This document shows, piece by piece, positions 11,239 to 23,795 of a DNA stretch of 64,000 nucleotides. The notes under the pieces were generated by a model. The model saw nothing but the letters and a program-made list of their open reading frames with translations, ran no database searches and was not told the DNA's origin. Numbering within the stretch: position 1 is the first letter of the stretch; every line of letters begins with the position of its first letter. The DNA comes from Cryptomeria japonica (Eukaryota > Streptophyta > Pinopsida > Cupressales > Cupressaceae), in assembly GCF_030272615.1 (NCBI RefSeq), contig NC_081406.1, forward strand, positions 187,008,270-187,072,269. Direction: 5' to 3'. The translations under genes and the position numbers were made by a program.

Positions 11239-13270
11239 GAATAAATTAATTTCAAAATATATATTGTTGTATAATTTCAATTCTAGATTTAATAATATAC
11301 TTAGGATTGGGATTAAAATAGTAGCCCTATTTCAATAAGGATTAGGGTTCATTTTGGTTTACTATTAGAGTTAGGGTTTTAATTGGTTTAGAATTACAAT
11401 TTGATTAGGTTTATTGTAAGAGTTAGTGTATTGATTTAATTTAGGGTTAGGGTTTGCTTTGGGTTAGTTTAATTTTTTTTACTTAATTTTTATTAGGTTT
11501 CTTGTAAGAGTTGGTAGATGATTTGGTTTAGTTGGGGTTAGGGTTCAATTTAGTTTAGTGTTTAATTTTGCTTCAAGTTAGGGTTCAATATGGTGTTACT
11601 GTTACTCTTTGATTTGGTGTAGTGATTGGGTTTGATTCGTCTAGTGTTAGGTTTGGGGTTTTATTTGGTTTATTGTTTAAATAGATTTAGGTTTCAAGTT
11701 CAATTTTGTTATAAGGTTAGGCTATAATGGTTTAGGGTTAGAGTTCAATTAAGTATATTGTTAGCTTAAGAGTTTGGATTTGATTTGTAGTTTAGTGTTT
11801 AATTTTATTTCTAGTTACGGTTCAATATGGTGTTAATGTTATTCTTTCATTTAGTTTAGCAGCAAGGTTTGATTTGATTAGAGTTAGGTCCAGGGTTTGA
11901 CTTGGTGTAATTAGGGTTAGGGTTAAATTTAGTTTAATGTTTAACTTTTATAAAATTAGTTTAATATATTTATAAATTCAAAATTAGCTCTTATTAAAGG
12001 AAAACTCAAATTGGAATGTAGCCATTATTGAAGAATATTCCTAATTTTACCATGGTTATTATTAGGTTTCATTCAGGGTTAGCAATAGAGTTTAAATATA
12101 GTTAGTATTTAATTAGTGTTTGGGTTAGTGATACTTTTTGATAAGCATTATTGAAAGGGTTAGGGTGAGTGTTGGATTAATGGTGAGATTTAATTTACAT
12201 TAAAAAAACAATTAGAGTTAAAATAGGCTTATGGTACAATTAGGATTAGTGGTAGGATTAGAATTTAGTTATTTTTTTATTAGAGTTATGGTTAGGGTTG
12301 AATTTGTTTAGAGTTTAATAATAGTTAGGGTTGAAATTGGATTACGGTTTAAATAGGGCTATGATTTAGTTACAATTAGTTTCAAGATTATGCTTCAAAT
12401 AGTCTCTGAGGTACGATTACGACTAAGATTATAATATAATTAGGGTATGCGTTAATATTAGGGTTAATTAGAGTTAATTTATGCTTAATTTAGCATAGGA
12501 TTTCAATTCAATTTGACTTAGTGAACTACAATTAGGGTTAAATTTGTTTTAGTACTAGTGTTAGGGTTTATAATTTATTTAAGGGTTACGATTGACTTTG
12601 GTTTAGGGTTAAGCCTAATTGAATAAAACTTTGGGCTCAATTTGGTTTAGTGTTTGGCTCAAGTTTAGGGTTAGTGTTCAATTTTATTTAGGGTTACAGA
12701 TCAATTTGGATTTTCTATAAGGGTTATGGTTCAATTTAGTTTTGTGTTAGGGTTAGGATTAAATTTCGTTTATGGTTAGGGTTTAATTTGGTATAGTGTT
12801 AAGATTAGGGTACAATTAGGTATAGGGTTAGGGTTTAATTTGGTTTACTGTTCAATTAGGTTTATGTATATTCTTCAAATTGATTTAAGGTTAGGATTCA
12901 ACTTGGTTTATGGTCAGGATTTAATTTGGTATGGAGTTAGGATTAGGGATACAGTTTAATTTGGTTTAGTGTTCAATCAAGTTAAGGGTTATTATTTTAT
13001 TTTTTTTAGTTTTCAATTAGGTGTAAGATTGCTCAATTTGGGTTATTGTAAAGGTTATAGTTCAATTTGGTTTAGTGTTAGGATTAAATTTGGTTTATGG
13101 TTAGGGTTTAATTTGGTATAAGGTTAATATTATGGTAAAATTAGGTTTATTGTTAGAGTTAAATTTGGGTTAATGTTCAATCTGGTTTAGGGATATGGTT
13201 CGACTTGGTTTATGGTTATGTTTCAACTTAGTTTAGAGTTAGGGTTTATGGTTAAGACTTAATTTTTTAT

Positions 13271-13305
13271 AGGGGTAGGGGTAGGGGTAGGGGTAGGGTT
13301 AGGGT
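13271..13305 (+). other. G-quadruplex-prone (GGGGTA)n tract
   Basis: Four GGGG runs and two GGG runs are each separated by two or three bases. This meets the usual criterion for G-quadruplex potential on the plus strand. Related tracts are at about 14284-14312 and 44262-44308. Confidence 0.7.
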
Positions 13306-15555
13306 TAAATTTTGTTAATGGTTAGGGTTTAAATTTTTAGTGTTTAGATTAGGTTTTAATTTAGTAACGAGTTTAGGGTTTAGGGTTATGGTTCACCATG
13401 GTTTAGGGTTATGTTTATGATATAATTTGGTTTCTAGGTAAAAGGTGTAATTCTGTTTATGGTCTATGGATAAGATTCAATTTGGTTAAGAAAAATTAGG
13501 TTAATGTTTAGGGTTCAAATTTGGTTTGGATTTAGGGTTAAATTTAATTTATTATAAGAATTAGGGTTTAACTCAGTGGTCTAATGTTATTTTTAGGATT
13601 TCTAATTGTTTAAGGGTTACAATTATATTTTCTTTAGAGGTAGGGATATGATTCATTTTCATTTAAGGTTAGGGTTATGGTTCAATCTACTTTAGGATCA
13701 AGGTTAATTTTGGTTTATCATTAGATTTTAATTAGCTTTATGATTAAGGATCATTTTGATTTAAAATAAGATTTTATTTAGTGCTAAGTTTGGTTTTAGG
13801 TTAGGGTTTAATTTGGTATAAGGTTACTATTATGGTATTATTAGGTTTATAGTTAGAGTTAAATTGGTATAAGGATAGGGGTAGGGTTAGGGCTTAAATT
13901 TTTAGTGTTTAGATTAGGGTTTAATTTAATAATAGGTTTATAGTTTAAGGTTAAGGTTCAATATGGTTTAGGGTTATGCTTTATGATTTAATTGGGTTTA
14001 AGGTTAGGGTTCAATTTTCTTTATTGCTCTAGGGATAAGGTTCGATTTGGTTAAGGACAATTAGGTTAATGTTTGGGGTTCAATATGGTTTATTGTTATC
14101 TTCAAGGTTGAATTTTAATTAGGTTTATGATTTAATTTGGTTGAATGTTCAATTAGGTTTAGTGTTAAGGTTTGGTTTGGTTTTGAGTTAGGGCTTTAAT
14201 TTATTATAAGAATTGGGGTTTAACTTGGCCTAATGTTAGTTATAGGATTTTTTATTTGTTTAAGGGTTAGAGTTAAATTGCTATAGGGGTAGGGGTAGGG
14301 GTAGGGTTAGGGTTTAAATTTTTAGTGTTTAGATTAGGGTTTAATTTAATAATATGTTTATGGTTTAGGGTTAAGGTTCAATATGATTTAGGGTTGTGTT
14401 TTATGTTTTAATTGAGTTTAGGGTTAGGGTTCAATTTTGTTTACTGCTCTAGGGACAAAGTTCGATTTGGTTAAGGACAATTAGGTTAATATTTAGGGTT
14501 CAATATGGTTTATTGTTATCTTCAAGGTTCATGGCTTAATTTGGTTGCGTGTTCAATTAGGTTTAGTGTTAGGGTTTGGTTTGGTTTTGAGTTAGGGTTT
14601 TAATTTATTATAAGAATTAGGGTTTAACTTGGCCTAATATTAGTTTTAGGATTTTTGATTTGTTTAAGGGTTAGAGTTAAATTTGTATGAGGGTAGGGGT
14701 AGGGTTAGGGTTTAAATTTTTAGTGTTTAGATTAGAGTTTGATTTAATAATAGGTTTATGGTTAAGGTTCAATATGATTTAGGGTTGTGTTTTATGTTTT
14801 AATTGAGTTTAGGGTTAGGGTTCAATTTTGTTTATTGCTTTAGGGATAAAGATCGATTTGGTTAAGGACAATTAGGCTAATATTTAGGGTTCAATATGCT
14901 TTATTGTTATCTTCAAGGTTCATGGTTTAATTTGGTTGAGTGTTCAATTAGGTTTAGTGTAGGGTTTGGTTTTGTTTTGAGTTAAGGTTAAATTTAATTT
15001 ATTATAAGAATTGGGGTTTAACATGGCCTAATGTTAGTTTTAGGATTTGTAATTTGTTTAAGGGTTAGAATTACATTTGCTTTAGAGGAAGGGGTAGGAT
15101 TTATTTTGATTTAAGGTTAGGGTTATGGTTCAATCTGTTTTATGATCAGGGTTAATTTTGGTTTATGATTAGGCTTTAATTAGCTTTATAATCAAGGATC
15201 ATTTTTATTTAATATAGGGTTGCATTTAGCACTAAACCAAATATAACCCTTACCCTAGACCTTATATAATAATGTTATACTATTGTTAATTTGTTTTACA
15301 ATTAGGGGTAGGGTTAGAGTTTTGGTTTAATTTGGTTTAAGGTCGGTATTAAATTTGGTTTATTGCTCAATTTGTAAGGATTTGATTAAAAATTATAGAT
15401 TTGGTTTTGATAAAAATATTAGACCTTATTTAATAAGGGTTATTATTTAATTATTTATAATATTATTTTTTAAAATAATATTCATCTTAATATACGATTA
15501 ATAGAGAAAAAATGAAAACTCTAATGAAGATTTTTTTAAATTAGAGATGATGTTT

Positions 15556-16338
15556 ATATAGTAAATGCTATGTTTTGGTGTAAATGCTATGTTTTAAATG
15601 GCAAGCACAAGATTTTCTTAAAGATAGCCCAATTGTTTTGGTGTAAATGTCTCCACATCTTCACCCGTCACACAACTACATAGAAGATTATTGGAATGAA
15701 ACTCAATGTCTTTTTAATCTTACACCTTTTATTTACCCTAAAAATTTGAGATTATACACACAACACTACCTCAGTTCTTTTTTACAAAATATTGTTAATG
15801 CAAAATATTGGAAAACAAAATGAAGTTTTAAGATGGTATTAATAGTCATAATCATACGCTTGTAGAATTTTATATGAATAAACATGTGTATTACATGACT
15901 CTTTTTAACAAATACTTGATTACAATATCTGTAAATATATAACTTAAATCTATGTGTGTAGAATTTTATATGTATAAACTTGGGTTCTAATCAAGTTTCA
16001 ATGTACTGAACAAATCCATGGAATTCAGTAGAAACGGAAAAAATTTCAATGTACAAAAATTGAGCAGAATGGAAAAGAATCACATACCTTTGTCTCAAAA
16101 GGTCATTGAAGTTGTGTAAAACAAAATTCAATTAAATCAAAATCACATACCTCTATTTCAAAAACACAAAGAACGTTGAAACTCTAAAATTCTTTTTGGA
16201 AATGAGTGGTGCAGTACGGTTTCTACCATTTTTAATTACAAAAATGAGTGGTGCAGTACAGTTTCTACAATTTTTAATTACACAATCTCATGAAATCATC
16301 CAATAACGGTTTTGTCTGAATTATGTTATAAATTTATT
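15556..16338. repeat. Block C, copy 1, left part
   Basis: It matches 47929-48668 and 60810-61574. It is noncoding as far as I can see. A LINE interrupts it at 16339, and it resumes at 19341. A tandem word, AAATGAGTGGTGCAGTACGGTTTCTA, occurs twice at about 16200-16270 in all three copies. Confidence 0.8.
16321..16338. repeat. Left target-site duplication of LINE 1
   Basis: TTATGTTATAAATTTATT is repeated exactly at 19341-19358. The unoccupied sites in the other two C blocks (about 48649-48666 and 61557-61574) carry a single copy. Confidence 0.95.
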
Positions 16339-19300
16339 TTTATTTTATTTTTTTGAGAAAAGTGGATAGAACCACTGAACTATATTAAATTTTAAAAGTT
16401 TTTTTATAGTGTCTAGTTCAAAAAGCACTGAAGGGAAAGAACCAGTAAGAAAATGCTTCAGTATTGCTTAAGTAACACAAGGCTATTCTACCCAATATCG
16501 AATGCCCATTGGCATAGTACATCAAAAAACCCATCCCAATTACATAAGCCACATTAGATATAAAGGAAGCCGCCAACAGAAGCATATAGAAGGAAGATTA
16601 AAGTATGATCACCAAAGGATGCATATCCATTGCTGCCAAAAAACACCAGTCTGAACCACCCCTGTCTATGAAACACAATTCTCCAAACCACTAGTTAGAA
16701 TGATACCACATAGAAAAAATGAAACCATAATCATAGACCCTATAAAAATAAACATTGTGATCAAGCATAACAGAAGCCACACCAAATAAGGAGGTTGATG
16801 AAGACTACAACTATGTCCTTCTTTACTTCAAATATTCCAAAACCAAGGAAGGGATCTCATCCACACTTACCTCCTGCATATTCTAAGTTAGCCAAGAAAT
16901 CTACAATCTTATTCATTTCCCTATAATAGTGGGAAATCAAAAAGGAATCAAAAAAATCTAATTTTTGCAAAATATGATCAAGTATATATTGTAATTGCCA
17001 ACAATTCGACTTCTTTTTCATGACACTTTGAATAATAACCATAGAATCACCCTCAATTATCAATTCCTTAATTCCCAAAGATATAGCCATATCCAAACCA
17101 AAGGACAAAGCAAAGAATTCTGCACAATTGTTAGACTTGAAACCAATCGCATGACAATGAGCTTGAACAAATCTTACCTTATGATCATAATTACCATACC
17201 TACCCCTGCCAGGCTAGGGTTCCCACGAGAAGAACCATCAAAATTCAATTTAAAGTGCCCTTGCAGAGGAGGTTTCCAGCAAGCAAAATTTCTCTTATTT
17301 ATAGCATTAGTCTTATTTAAAATAGATCCATGAGAAGGTAAGACTGATAACATTCTCCAAACTCGAGTTACCCTACCATCCCAATGAGAAAAAGAGGTAA
17401 GGGTTTCCAAATTCTTATAGATAAAAGACAAAGAAACTTCAGAGATGGAAGATTCAATCCTCAATAAAACCTTAGCCAAGGAAGAACTTGCTTGTTTAAA
17501 AATCCTATTATTACGCTCTAACCAAATATTCCAAATCACAATAGATTGAGAGATGAAGCAAACAGGAGAGGCCAGGCTCTAAAGTGGGAAAGGAGATCCT
17601 TACCAATAACAAAGGATAGATTAAGATTTTCAAACAACCACTGCCACCAAGCATAGGCAAAATCACAGTGAAGAAACAAGTGTTTAGAGGATTCTAAATT
17701 TTTATTACAAAAGACACAAGAAAATACTACCGTAATACCCAACCTGTCCAACCTCATTCCTGTAAGGACCCTGTCCTGCACTGCTAACCAAGCAAAAGCA
17801 CCAGCCTTTGGGAGGCAAGCCATATGCCAAAACAACTTGTATGTCCAAGTAGATAAATCTTTAGCAACCAAGAGAGAATTATAGCCATCCTTAACTATGT
17901 ACTTACTAGAGATATTCCTTGTCTAGATAAGCTCATCCTCGGAATCAGAAAAAATTATTACTCTCTCCCCCAACATATTTTCATATTCCAATTTCACATT
18001 TTGATCAATATCTAAAAACTCAATTGATTTCCATTTTGCCACCTTAAAATTCCCACTATACTCAATTTAAAAATAATCAGCCACAAAGACACCCCAAAGG
18101 GAAGAAAGATTGGAAATTAAAGGAGACCAATCCCTCAAGTTCACCAAAGGGGGATGTCCATTCCAAACTTCCTCCCAAAACTTGATCTTTCTACCATTAT
18201 GAACAATCCATGAGAGATGAGACAAAATCACTGATTTACACTTACATAGAAAATTCCAAATAGCTGAACCAGACAGTAAATTAGAAACTTGAAAAACATA
18301 CTCTCTTGGTCCATTATTTAAATATTTAGCAAACATAATTTGTGCCGAAAAGGAGAATGGTCTTTCATACAATTTCCAAACCAACTTAGCACCTAAGGCT
18401 AAATTCTGACTTTCCAGACTCCTAATGCCTGTGCCCCCAAGGTTTTTAGGCAAACAAACTTTATCCCATGCTACCAAAGGGAGTTTCTTCTTATGTTCTT
18501 TATTACTACTCTAAAGGAAGGACCTAAGAATATCTTGCAAACTAACAAGAACTGCTTTCAGAGACTACAAAACAGACATGAGATAAATAAGAACAACATT
18601 TAGGACAGACTTAATAAGAACAATTTTACCAGCCAAAGATAACCATCTATGATTCCAGGATATGATCCTTCTAGAGATAACTGAAATGATCTTATCCCAA
18701 AACTCAACTCTATCCTTCTTAATGAAGAAAGGTATACCAAGATAAGAACAAGGAATATTTCCAGATGCAAATCCCCAAAAAATCTTCAATCTATCTTGAA
18801 CCAATTGTGAAGCATGAAGGAAAAAAATCTTTGACTTATCAACATTGACTCTCTGACCAGAAAAGGATGCATAATTCTATATTATCCCCTTTATCACTCT
18901 TGCCTCACCCAAAGAGGCCTGACCAAATAACAAGGTATCATCTACGAAAAAGCAATGCGAAATTCTTTGTGGAACATTATGAATCCTAATTCCCTTCCAA
19001 AGCCCTCTTAGCTTAGCGGCTCTAATAGCCCAACTGAACGTTTCAGCTAGAAGAATGAACAAGAAAGGAGACAGGGGACCCCCCTGCCTCAAACCCCTAG
19101 AAGAGGAGAAAAAACCACAAGGGGAGCCATTAATTAGAACCGAGAACCTTGCAGAAGAAATACAAGCACAAATCCATTTGACCCATGCCTTGGAAAAGCC
19201 CAATTTAAGTAGAACAACCCACAATGCCCCCCATTCTACTCTATCATATGCTTTCATCATATCTAATTTGAGAATCATGGTCGGGATTCTCTGAGTAGAA

Positions 19301-19340
19301 AGATGTTACCAAGACATTTACTAATTTTTGCCCTATTGCT
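16339..19340 (-). mobile_element. 5'-truncated LINE with RNase H (insertion in unit 1)
   Basis: This is a 3.0-kb minus-strand non-LTR retrotransposon. The T-rich run at 16339-16354 is its poly(A) tail seen from the other strand. An 18-bp exact target duplication flanks it, and two empty sites elsewhere in the window confirm both edges. It is truncated at the 5' side, starting inside the RT domain. Its 3' UTR-like stretch runs from about 16355 to 16850. Confidence 0.93.
16857..19320 (-). pseudogene. LINE ORF2: RT, zinc-binding domain and RNase H
   Basis: Domains in minus-strand order are as follows. The reverse transcriptase (about 19320-18560) has motif A K-L-D-M-M-K-A-Y-D, motif B G-L-R-Q-G-G-P-L-S-P and an F-V-D-D catalytic box. 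A thumb/connection region follows (18477-18067). The RT-associated zinc-binding domain (17871-17536) has C-V-F-C and H-L-F-L-H-C. The RNase H domain (17539-16857) has N-F-D-G-S-S-R-G-N-P and E-G-D-S. The first four pieces are in one frame, broken only by stops near 18870, 18560, 18065 and 17880. Frameshifts lie near 17540 and 17150. It would have copied the element's own RNA. It has no N-terminal endonuclease because of truncation, and it cannot make protein. Confidence 0.88.
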
Positions 19341-19961
19341 TTATGTTATAAATTTATTATTTTTCATTAATACTAGTTGTTTTATCAAATTATCTATTAA
19401 TTGTTTTGATAAATTATATACCATCAAATGACCATCAAAATAAATGAAAACCTTCAAATGTTGACACATAAATTTATTACAATTGTAAAAGCCTCTGGAC
19501 TTAATAACCTTTTCAATCACCCACAATCATTTATTAAAATATTGTGTGTTTTTACAGAAAATCACGGGAGAGGAGATATCGGCAAAAACAAAATGAAGTT
19601 TCAATGATTGTGTACCTGCAATGAAGAACCAATCCAGGTAGCTTTCCAAAAGCGTCAGTCCCTCTCACTGATATGACAAGTTCAATTCTTATGCTATTGT
19701 ACCCAACATATGAGCATCATAATCCAATCATTTAATGCACTGACAAAGTAGCAGTCTATGTATGTACCCAAATATTTAATGTTGTGATAAAGTAGCAGTC
19801 TCAGATGCTATTATTGTACCCACATGTGATAGATTGTAATGGAGCAACTGTTTTACAAAACAAAACTAACTCTGCGCTTTCTAGGTGAGGAATAAAATAA
19901 AATTAATTATGCTTTAAAGTATTAACATAATAATTATTCACAACCTATATGAGAAAATTTC
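19341..19961. repeat. Block C, copy 1, right part
   Basis: This is the continuation of block C after LINE 1. It matches 48649-49227 and, up to the LTR insertion, 61557-61745. It begins with the right-hand target duplication (19341-19358). I see no coding pattern. Confidence 0.8.
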
Positions 19962-20104
19962 AAATTATCTTTTTCTTTTTAACTAAAATTTAAAGTGGAA
20001 ATGCTTCAGCTTTACAAATTTTAACAGAAAATCACACATTACTATACATTTAATTATTTCAGTTGAAATTCCCTGTTCGCAAGCTCCAAACCTCCTTATC
20101 TTTA
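19962..20104. repeat. Left copy of a 143-bp duplication flanking LINE 2
   Basis: It matches 23145-23287 with the same length and only a few substitutions. The equivalent site in unit 2 (49228-49371) has one copy. It is therefore best read as an unusually long target-site duplication made when LINE 2 inserted. Confidence 0.85.
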
Positions 20105-23082
20105 ATTATTCCTTGTTCACATTATTATACATTTAATTATTCTAGGAAAAGATTGATAGGTTGATCATCGATGGAAAGGAAATTATTGACCTTCCCAGTA
20201 TCAAAGAGGCCTTTGATTTATTCTACAAAAATCTGTTCATTTCTGAAGATACTACCATTGCTAAGGACACTAGAGACAAATACAAAACCTTGATCCCCAC
20301 TAGGATCTCCCCTACTGACTCTACCCTCCTCAACCAATGGGTATCTATTGAGGAAATCACTACTGCTATTAACTCCCTGAAATCTGACAAAGCACCGAGC
20401 CTGGATGTCCTCCCTATTGAATTCTATAAAACCAATCTTGAATGGATTGCCAGTGACCTACATGGGGTTTACTCTGAAGCCTTCGACAATGGAACCCTTG
20501 GTGCTAACATTAACAAGGGGACTGTCAAGATGATACCCAAAGATGGAGATAGGGCCTTCATCAAGAACTGGAGGCCTATCACTCTCCTCAATGTCTCTTA
20601 CAAAATTCTGGCTAAAGTTATTGCCCTTCAACTTGAAAAGATCCTCCCTAAATTCATCTACCCTACCCAAAAAGGCTTTATCAAGGGTAGATATATCCTT
20701 GAGAACCTTGTTACGAGTTGGGAAGCCATGGATTGGGCTAGAGCCTCTAGCCAAGACACTACCATGTTCCTGTTGGGCTTTGAAAAAGCTTACGACCATG
20801 TGGAATGGGACTTTATCATCATGATGCTACAAGCCTTTGGGTTCCCAGATAACTTCAATAAATATGTTAAGGTCCTGCTACAGAATGCCTCAGCCCAAAT
20901 AGAAATCAATGGTTCCCTCTCACAGAACATTCAACTTAGTAGATCTATCAGGCAAGGCTATCCTCTTGTGCCCGCCATTTTTGTCATTGCGTCTGATGCT
21001 CTATACTATCTTCTCACGGATGACTCTCTATCCCCCTGTGTCAAAGGAGTTAAGCTCCTTGATGACTCTAGCCTCCTCAACATCTAGTTTGTAGATGATA
21101 CTGCAATTTTCCTTGAACTTTCACCCCTGAACATTGACAACCTTGTTCAAAAGCTTAAAACTTTTGGTATCATGTCTGGAGCTAAAATCTCCCTTGCCAA
21201 ATCTACCCTCCTTAGCTGGAAAGAGAAACCCCCTGACTGGCTTAGTCCCTATGGATTCCAATGGGGAGGCCCCAATAGAATCATTCGATACCTTGGCATC
21301 CCCTTCTTTATTTCTCCCTCTCTTAAAGAGATGTGGCAGTGGATTAAGGATAAGATTGACAAAAAACTGCATAGGTGGGATAATAGATTCCTCTCTCTGG
21401 CTAGAAGAATCCAAGTTTGTCAGAAAATCCTCTCCTCATATAGTGTCTACTACTCCTCCACTTGGATGTTCAATAACTATCAAATCCTTGATATCTAGAA
21501 AACCATAAGACAGTACCTTTGGTCGGATGGCAAAGGTGGGAAAAAAATGCATGCAGTTAAGTGGAAATGGTGTCACATATCAAAGAAAATGGGCGGCCTT
21601 GGGTTAAAGGATCTGAGGACCCAAGGCATTGCCCTTGCTGTGAAATGGATCTCTCATGCATTAGATGGCATGGAGCCCTAGAAAGTTCTGATTAGAAACA
21701 ATATTGAGAGAGGTGTTCCTAAAAATGCTAAGTCCTGGAAAGCCCTTTCCCTGGCTGACCTGGTGGCAAGTCGCTTTCTTGTTTCCATGCAAGGCTCATA
21801 TGTTTTTAAATCCATTTGGAAGGCCTCAGAGAATATTAGACATCTTATTGATAGCCCTAGTATTAGTAGCAATGGCACCATTCATGGGGAAAAATCAATC
21901 TAGTGGAATCTCTTTCATGCTAATAAACCCCTTACCCTCACGCAAGGCTGCTCGGCCAAGTTTTGGGACAGATACGGATCAGGGTCTTTGAGGACCTATT
22001 TGAGAATGGTTCCCTGCTCAGCTGGGAAGAGCTCAGCACTTCCTACAATCTCTTGCCCCCAGAAAAGAACCTACCATATGGTTAAGAATGCATGTGCCAC
22101 TCTTGCCCTGCCCACTAGCACTAATATAGACTCCCACTGTTTCTTGACTCTCAAGTGGAAGGATGACTCTCTCCTACCTAATATTACATGCCGCGCCATT
22201 TTTCACCTGATCTCTAATGATGACTCTATTATTAAAAATGTTAACACTCTATGGTACTTGGATCTACCTGACAACTCCTGGCATAAATACTTTACTCGCC
22301 TATGGAAAAGTCTGATTCCCCCTAAGATACAATGTTTTAAATGGCAGCTTATAATTGACAGACTCTCGTTAAGGAGAAACCCTCCCAGTACTGATATTTC
22401 CTCCATTTGTAGACTTCCTGAGACTGGCAGTCACATTTTCTTTGACTGCTCCTTCACCAGGGAGGTTTGGTGAATGTTTGGTTTTTATATTCCTAATCAA
22501 GTGGATACCTTTAGCATCATCACTAGTTTTATTGATTGTCTAAAGAAGGACGCTAATACTTTCTAGTTTATCTTATCTTCTTATATCCTTTGGTTCATTT
22601 GGAAACTGCGAAACGAGGATAAATTTAATGGCACTAGCAGGTGTCTTAATGAGTCTCATCATAGACTCACTTTTTTAAAAATTGTTTCATAGGTTTACTT
22701 CGTGATGAATGTAGAAAAGCATAAGTTCCTCTAGTTCCTGCAAGATGGTCATGCCACTATGTTCACACACGAGATGAAGGATGGCTATGAGTGGAGAAGG
22801 CTTGCAAAGAACCAGTCCTCCTTTGAAAATGCTCTAAAGAAGCTACTTGAAGAGATCAACAATAACAGGCTGTCCGAGGCTGACCGCATTACCATGTTGG
22901 CTTAGATCCAGGACCAAAAGAGCGTCGTTTGGATGGAAGGGGCCCAAGGATGGACCAAATGGATCGATCCTCTCGATCACATTCTGCAATAGTGCTTTGA
23001 TTCTCCTTTTACAATGTTCCTTTTTGACTTCAGACTGCTCTCTAGTAATGTAACGCAGATCCTCAGTGATTTTGGTGGTTGA
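20105..23082 (+). pseudogene. LINE ORF2: RT and zinc-binding domain, killed by point nonsense codons
   Basis: One frame stays in register from the 5' edge to a natural-looking TGA at 23080. Ten in-frame stops interrupt it, at 21085, 21496, 21679, 21901, 22471, 22564, 22690, 22732, 22903 and 22990. Nine are TAG and there is no frameshift. The RT motifs are N-W-R-P-I-T-L-L, Q-K-G-F-I-K-G-R, a motif A changed to L-G-F-E-K-A-Y-D (catalytic Asp to Gly), S-I-R-Q-G, and F-V-D-D-T-A-I-F just after the first stop. R-Y-L-G-I-P-F-F and the L-R/K-Q-Y-L-W-S-D region follow. The zinc-binding domain is at about 22270-22473, with the C-R-L-P-E ... H-I-F-F-D-C pattern. It is a retrotransposon enzyme, now inactive. 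Confidence 0.9.
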
Positions 23083-23144
23083 GGCCTAGCCTCCCCTGTC
23101 TATAACTATTTGTAACTTGTTTACTCTCGATCTTTAATATAAAA
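20105..23144 (+). mobile_element. 5'-truncated LINE, no RNase H (insertion in unit 1)
   Basis: This is a plus-strand non-LTR element of about 3.0 kb. It is truncated within ORF2 at the 5' side and ends in a short A-rich tail (TTTAATATAAAAAAA) at about 23144. It sits inside the 143-bp duplication described separately. It belongs to a different LINE lineage from the minus-strand one at 16339-19340: the RT sequence differs, and after the zinc-binding domain there is no RNase H. Confidence 0.9.
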
Positions 23145-23795
23145 AAATTATCTTTTTCTTTTTAACTAAAATTAAAACTGGAAATGCTTCAACTTTACAA
23201 ATTTTAACAGAAAATCACACATTACTATACATTTGATTATTCCAGTTGAAATTCCCTGTTCGCAAGCTCCAAAACTCCTTATCTTTACAACAATCAAACA
23301 ATCAAGCTCAAAAAAATTTGAATCGAGGGACTTACCCAAAAGAAAATTCTTGCAAAACAGATTCAACAATTATACTGCTTCAAAGAGAATCATTCCAGAA
23401 TAAACTACATCAAACTCTATTATAAAGATAGAATTTTATATAAGACTAAAAAAACTTGTCACTTGTAATTATTTTTAAAATAACATTATAATTTGATTAT
23501 CCCAATTGGAAAAAAAAAAGCTTTTCTGGCTAGTTTTGACTTATAAATCTGACTGAAAGAATTCAGTGAAAAAAATAGAAATTGCATACTCACATAAAAG
23601 ATAAGCTTCTGTTTCAAAACCAGCACCAATTTCAGGCAGAATGAAAACCAATACTAAGTCTCATATTATGATATATAACATATAAATCAGAACAATAGAA
23701 TTCTAATGACTAAAAGTATTGTTACTGTCATGCTTCTGTTTCAACTAGTTTGTAGAACTACTGAAAAAATATCCGAGGCAAATTAGCAAGATATT

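Larger units (their letters stand above)
11100..15400 (+). repeat. Degenerate telomere-like array T1 (G-rich on plus)
   Basis: About 4.3 kb is dominated by GGGTTA/GGGTTTA words mixed with TTCAATTTGG and TTTAATTTGG linkers. Both TTTAGGG (plant telomere) and TTAGGG forms occur. The right part has a higher-order period: the phrase TTTAGTGTTTAGATT recurs at about 13337, 13901, 14321 and 14719, giving spacings of about 564, 420 and 398 bp. The array is duplicated at 42200-46100 and in part at 57586-59150. It has no coding content. It may be an interstitial telomere-derived satellite, or a satellite that resembles one. Confidence 0.85.
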
